DNA from: Alphaproteobacteria bacterium
Lineage (GTDB): Bacteria > Pseudomonadota > Alphaproteobacteria > Rhodobacterales > Rhodobacteraceae
Length of the DNA: 9,807 nt
NCBI GenBank assembly: GCA_003694465.1
Contig: RFKM01000342.1
Span: forward strand, 1 to 9,807
Direction of reading: 5' to 3'
Shown here: in pieces, positions 7,460-9,807 of the stretch
Position numbering within the stretch: position 1 is the stretch's first letter
Layout: the number at the start of each line of letters is the position of its first letter
The notes under the pieces: generated by a model
What the model was told of the DNA's origin: nothing
The model's database searches: none
Seen by the model: the letters and a program-made list of their open reading frames with translations, nothing else
Translations under genes and position numbers: made by a program

Positions 7460-8917
7460 TCAGAGCCGGGCGGCGAGGCGGAGCAGCATGTCGAGGTCGA
7501 GATGGGCCTCGACGTGGCGGGCGAGCGCATCGAGCGTGGCCTCGACACCGTCGTCATAGCCCTGCGCCCCGGGCGCGGCGCCCAGCCCTTCCAGAAAGGC
7601 GCGGCGGAAGCCGTCGGCGGCAAAGATCCCGTGCAGATAGGTGCCCATGACCCGGCCGTCGGCCGAGGCGGCCCCCTCGGCCCGCCCGCCGACCCGCAGC
7701 CATGCGCGGGCGCGGTCGGGGCCTTCGGTCTGGCCGAGGTGAATCTCGTAGCCCGTCACCGGCGCGCCGCTGGCCTTGTGCTGCCCGTCCTCGACGAGAC
7801 GCACCGTCTTGTCGGCGGCCAGCACGGTGGTGACGTCGAGCAGGCCCAGCCCCGGCACCTGTCCGGGCGGGCCTTCGAGCCCCTCCGGGTCGGCGATCTC
7901 GCGCCCGAGCATCTGGTAGCCGCCGCACAGGCCCAGCACCCGCCCGCCGCGCCGGACATGGGCGGCAAGGTCGATGTCCCAGCCCTGGGCGCGGAAATCG
8001 GCAAGATCGGCAAGGGTGCTCTTGGAGCCGGGAATCAGCACGAGATCGGCGTCGCCGGGCAGGGGGCGGCCGGGCTCGACGATTTCGACGCTCACCCCCG
8101 GCTCGGCGCGCAGCGGGTCGAGATCGTCGAAATTGGCGATGCGGCCGAGGCGCGGGACGACCACCCGAAGGCCTTCCCCGCGGGCGCCTGCGGCGAGGTC
8201 CATCACGTCTTCGGCGGGCAGGCGCCAGGCATCGGCAAACCACGGCAGCACGCCGAGCGAATCCCACCCGGTGCGCATGCAGATCTCTTCGAGGCCGCGA
8301 TCGAACAGCCGGACATCGCCCCGGAACTTGTTGATGACGAAGGCCTTGATCCGGTCGCGGTCGCCTGCGGGCAGAATCGCGTTGGTGCCGACGAGCTGGG
8401 CGATGACGCCGCCCCGGTCGATGTCGCCGATCATCACCACCGGCAGATCGACGGCCTCGGCAAAGCCCATGTTGGCAATGTCGCCGGCGCGCAGGTTGAT
8501 CTCGGCCGGGCTGCCGGCGCCCTCGACCAGCACGAGGTCGGCCCCGGCGGCGAGGCGCCGGAAACTCTCGACCGCCGCCGGCAGGAACATCGCCTTCACC
8601 TGCCCGTAGTCGCGCGCCTTCAGCGTCGCCACCCGCCGCCCCTGCACGATGACCTGCGCGCCGGTGTCGGTTTCGGGCTTGAGCAGAACCGGGTTCATGT
8701 CGCACAGCGCCGGGCGCCGCGCGGCCCGGGCCTGCAGCGCCTGCGCCCGGCCGATCTCGCCGCCATCGGCGGTGACGGCGGCGTTGTTCGACATGTTCTG
8801 CGGCTTGAACGGGGCGACGTTCAGCCCCCGGTTGGCAAAGGCCCGCGCCAGCCCGGCGACGACGAGCGACTTGCCGACGTTCGAGCCGGCGCCCTGGATC
8901 ATGATGGCCTTGGTCAT
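7460..8917 (-). CDS. cobQ: Cobyric acid synthase CobQ (glutamine-hydrolysing)
   Basis: The enzyme amidates the b, d, e and g side chains of adenosylcobyrinic acid a,c-diamide to make adenosylcobyric acid, using glutamine and ATP in the cytoplasm (adenosylcobalamin pathway). The 485-residue protein has the full family layout. The N-terminal ATPase domain starts '[17 protein letters not shown]' with a P-loop at 9-17, followed by '[10 protein letters not shown]' (36-45) and '[12 protein letters not shown]' (131-142). The C-terminal class I glutamine amidotransferase domain has nucleophile Cys331 in '[10 protein letters not shown]' and catalytic His429 in 'YLHGIF'. I chose ATG at 8917-8915 because an AGGGGGGG ribosome-binding site sits three bases upstream and the P-loop must be near the start; the frame stays open for 42 more codons without homologous-looking sequence. 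No other cob gene is in view. It converges on the PopZ-like gene. Confidence 0.96.
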   Translation of the reverse strand: MTKAIMIQGAGSNVGKSLVVAGLARAFANRGLNVAPFKPQNMSNNAAVTADGGEIGRAQALQARAARRPALCDMNPVLLKPETDTGAQVIVQGRRVATLKARDYGQVKAMFLPAAVESFRRLAAGADLVLVEGAGSPAEINLRAGDIANMGFAEAVDLPVVMIGDIDRGGVIAQLVGTNAILPAGDRDRIKAFVINKFRGDVRLFDRGLEEICMRTGWDSLGVLPWFADAWRLPAEDVMDLAAGARGEGLRVVVPRLGRIANFDDLDPLRAEPGVSVEIVEPGRPLPGDADLVLIPGSKSTLADLADFRAQGWDIDLAAHVRRGGRVLGLCGGYQMLGREIADPEGLEGPPGQVPGLGLLDVTTVLAADKTVRLVEDGQHKASGAPVTGYEIHLGQTEGPDRARAWLRVGGRAEGAASADGRVMGTYLHGIFAADGFRRAFLEGLGAAPGAQGYDDGVEATLDALARHVEAHLDLDMLLRLAARL

Positions 8918-8939
8918 CTGCCCCCCCTGACTTGCGCGC

Positions 8940-8968
8940 ATGATAGGGCGCGGCTGCGGCGGGGAAAA
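8940..8968 (-). promoter_or_regulatory. Candidate cobQ promoter
   Basis: On the - strand TATCAT (8945-8940) matches five of six bases of the -10 consensus, with a weak TTTTCC (8968-8963) 17 bases upstream. Transcription would start near 8933 and leave only about 16 bases before the cobQ ATG, just enough for its ribosome-binding site. Such a short leader leaves no room for a cobalamin riboswitch. Confidence 0.38.
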
Positions 8969-8985
8969 GGGCGCCCCGTGTCGCG

Positions 8986-9053
8986 CCGCCAAAACGGACC
9001 CGCCAGACCGGCGGTTCGGGCAAAGCCGCGCGCGCCCCGCCAAACGACCCGCC
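8986..9053. repeat. Imperfect direct repeat upstream of cobQ
   Basis: CCGCCAAAACGGACCCGCC (8986-9004) recurs as CCGCCAAACGACCCGCC (9037-9053), 51 bases apart start to start, differing by two single-base deletions. CCGCC at 9000-9004 can also pair with GGCGG at 9010-9014. The block lies just upstream of the candidate cobQ promoter, so the copies could be regulator sites, but simple GC-rich sequence drift is a plain alternative. Confidence 0.4.
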
Positions 9054-9055
9054 GA

Positions 9056-9086
9056 AACGAAAAGGGCGCGCCCCCCGGCACGCCCC
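9056..9086 (-). terminator. Rho-independent terminator of the small - strand gene
   Basis: Read on the - strand, GGGCGTGCC (9085-9077) pairs with GGCGCGCCC (9072-9064) across a GGGG loop: nine base pairs including one G-U, followed at once by TTTT (9063-9060) and, after CG, TTT. On the + strand the same position is a C/A mismatch and no T-run follows, so it works in the - direction. It lies 23 bases beyond the stop of the 106-residue gene, which should therefore be transcribed separately from cobQ. Confidence 0.8.
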
Positions 9087-9108
9087 TTCCGATCCGATGG
9101 TTGTCGGC

Positions 9109-9429
9109 TCAGGCCGCTTCGGCCGCTTCGGCTGCCTGACGGCGCTCGCTTTCCTCGCGCGACAGCGCCACCGAGGTGCGCACGCCCTTGGCGACGAATT
9201 CCATCAGCCCCTTCACGACCCGCTCGTTCGGGTCGATGCCGGCGCAGGTGAGCACTTCGCGCCCGTCGCGCGAGCGCGCCCAGCGGGCGATCTGCTCGGG
9301 CCCGTTGCCGTATTTCTTGTCGTCGGCGATCGCATCGTCGAGCGCCGCGAGGACCACGGCGGCGAACAGTTTGCGCGCGCGGTTGCCCTGCTCGTGGTTG
9401 AAAGCGGCCCCATCTACGTTGTCAAACAT
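9109..9429 (-). CDS. Conserved hypothetical protein of Rhodobacterales (possibly DUF6280)
   Basis: This is a small soluble protein of 106 residues with no signal peptide or membrane segment. It begins '[19 protein letters not shown]', continues with a helix ('[18 protein letters not shown]'), then '[23 protein letters not shown]' region residues 38-60, a short '[11 protein letters not shown]' turn and a final helix '[12 protein letters not shown]'. The tail is low complexity (AAEAAEAA). From memory it looks like the DUF6280 family, found mainly in Rhodobacterales; I cannot confirm the number, and no function is known to me. AAGGA (9440-9436) lies six bases upstream of the ATG, a good ribosome-binding site, and codon choice matches the neighbours, so it is a real gene. 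It is divergent from efp and has its own terminator. The WARSRDGRE stretch could bind nucleic acid, but that is only a guess. Confidence 0.82.
   Translation of the reverse strand: MFDNVDGAAFNHEQGNRARKLFAAVVLAALDDAIADDKKYGNGPEQIARWARSRDGREVLTCAGIDPNERVVKGLMEFVAKGVRTSVALSREESERRQAAEAAEAA
9112..9129 (-). repeat. Two tandem 9-base units at the end of the small gene
   Basis: GGCCGCTTC occurs twice in direct succession (9112-9120, 9121-9129) with a decayed third copy after it. On the coding strand the unit adds Glu-Ala-Ala per copy, giving the AAEAAEAA tail. In-frame slippage could vary the length of this tail between strains. Confidence 0.6.
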
Positions 9430-9516
9430 TTCGCGTCCTTCGTTGTTCTTGCTCTTGCGCTTTCCGGCGTGGCGGCCAATATGACCTTTCCAGTCCGATT
9501 CGGTATCCCCTCAAAC

Positions 9517-9531
9517 GCATGTCAGCCATGC
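9517..9531. other. Short inverted repeat in the divergent intergenic region
   Basis: GCATG (9517-9521) and CATGC (9527-9531) are separated by TCAGC, and another GCATG stands at 9539-9543. The 217-base region 9430-9646 between the divergent small gene and efp holds nothing else clear besides the candidate efp promoter. The repeat could be an operator shared by both genes, but five-base arms are weak evidence. Confidence 0.2.
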
Positions 9532-9575
9532 ACAGGGCGCATGGGTCGGCCCGGCACCCCCCATATCTGGTCTGC

Positions 9576-9604
9576 TTGCGCGGGAACGACCGGCAAGATA
9601 TAGG
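9576..9604 (+). promoter_or_regulatory. Candidate efp promoter
   Basis: TTGCGC (9576-9581) and TATAGG (9599-9604) are 17 bases apart, and the -10 region sits in AAGATATAGG, one of the few AT-rich spots here. A start near 9611 would give a leader of about 36 bases. Only TTG and TATA match the consensus well, so this is tentative. Confidence 0.35.
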
Positions 9605-9646
9605 TGCCGCCAAATCAACATCAACCTTTCGCCACGGTTTTGCCCC

Positions 9647-9807
9647 ATGCCCAAGATCAACGGTAACGAAATCCGCCCCGGCAACGTTCTCGAGCATAAC
9701 GGGGGCCTGTGGGTCGCCGTGAAGGTCGATCACGTCAAGCCCGGCAAGGGCGGCGCCTTTGCCCAGGTGGAGATGCGCAACCTGCGCAACGGCACCAAGC
9801 TCAACGA
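9647..9807 (+). CDS. efp: Translation elongation factor P, 5' part only
   Basis: EF-P binds between the ribosomal P and E sites and relieves stalling at consecutive prolines. Only the first 53 complete codons are visible; the gene runs off the right edge. The N-terminal KOW-like domain starts '[20 protein letters not shown]' and carries '[10 protein letters not shown]', in which Lys34 is at the tip position that is beta-lysylated in Escherichia coli by EpmA/EpmB. Whether it is modified here depends on genes outside the window. ATG 9647 is chosen because the protein start matches alphaproteobacterial EF-P exactly in layout. No obvious Shine-Dalgarno sequence precedes it (the upstream bases are T- and C-rich), unlike most genes in this window. 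It is divergent from the small hypothetical gene. Confidence 0.96.
   Translation, partial: MPKINGNEIRPGNVLEHNGGLWVAVKVDHVKPGKGGAFAQVEMRNLRNGTKLN

Noticed and set aside
8918..9055. Cobalamin riboswitch upstream of cobQ
   Set aside because: I see no B12-box-like core, and the best promoter lies within about 28 bases of the start codon, leaving no space for an aptamer.
7388..9139. Open frame of 583 codons on the + strand opposite cobQ
   Set aside because: It mirrors cobQ, crosses the cobQ upstream region and the terminator, and shows no family motif; it is a GC artefact.
9519..9722. 67-codon + strand frame overlapping the efp start
   Set aside because: It overlaps efp out of frame, has no ribosome-binding site and its translation resembles no family.
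1..9807. Mobile elements, CRISPR arrays, tRNA/rRNA genes, defence or phage genes
   Set aside because: No transposase or integrase motifs, terminal inverted repeats, regularly spaced repeats or RNA gene signatures were seen, and base composition is even across the genes.

Overview
The window looks like ordinary chromosome from a very GC-rich alphaproteobacterium, most likely in the Rhodobacteraceae (Rhodobacter/Paracoccus-type Rhodobacterales). The evidence is the dusB-ntrB-ntrC-ntrY-ntrX gene order, an NtrC of the Rhodobacter type that lacks the sigma-54 contact loop, strong G/C preference at third codon positions, and an EF-P of the alphaproteobacterial '[13 protein letters not shown]' type. 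Genus cannot be fixed by reading alone.

Left part (1-6496, all + strand): the 3' end of dusB (nifR3), then two complete two-component pairs. NtrB/NtrC is the soluble nitrogen sensor kinase and its regulator. NtrY/NtrX is the membrane-bound sensor kinase and its regulator. dusB and ntrB overlap by four bases and ntrB and ntrC are five bases apart, so these three look like one transcript. A 69-base gap before ntrY holds a possible promoter and a GC-rich stem-loop. ntrY and ntrX are 16 bases apart. Both regulators have a AAA+ core but neither has a GAFTGA loop, so neither is expected to remodel sigma-54 RNA polymerase.

Middle (6497-7437, + strand): a 158-base gap with a candidate sigma-70 promoter leads to a 260-residue, very acidic, low-complexity protein. 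It has a short N-terminal helix and a C-terminal basic/amphipathic helical block, the layout of PopZ-like polar organising proteins. This is the least understood gene of the window together with the small conserved gene at 9109-9429.

Right part (7460-9807): cobQ (cobyric acid synthase) on the - strand, convergent with the PopZ-like gene and without other cobalamin genes in view. Next come a spacer with imperfect direct repeats, a well-formed - strand terminator, and a 106-residue conserved hypothetical gene on the - strand. A divergent intergenic region follows, then the first 53 codons of efp (elongation factor P) running off the right edge.

I found no mobile element, CRISPR array, RNA gene, prophage or defence system. 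The window is mainly core metabolism and regulation; the points most worth a second look are the PopZ-like protein, the degenerate AAA+ cores of NtrC and NtrX, and the ntrY leader.
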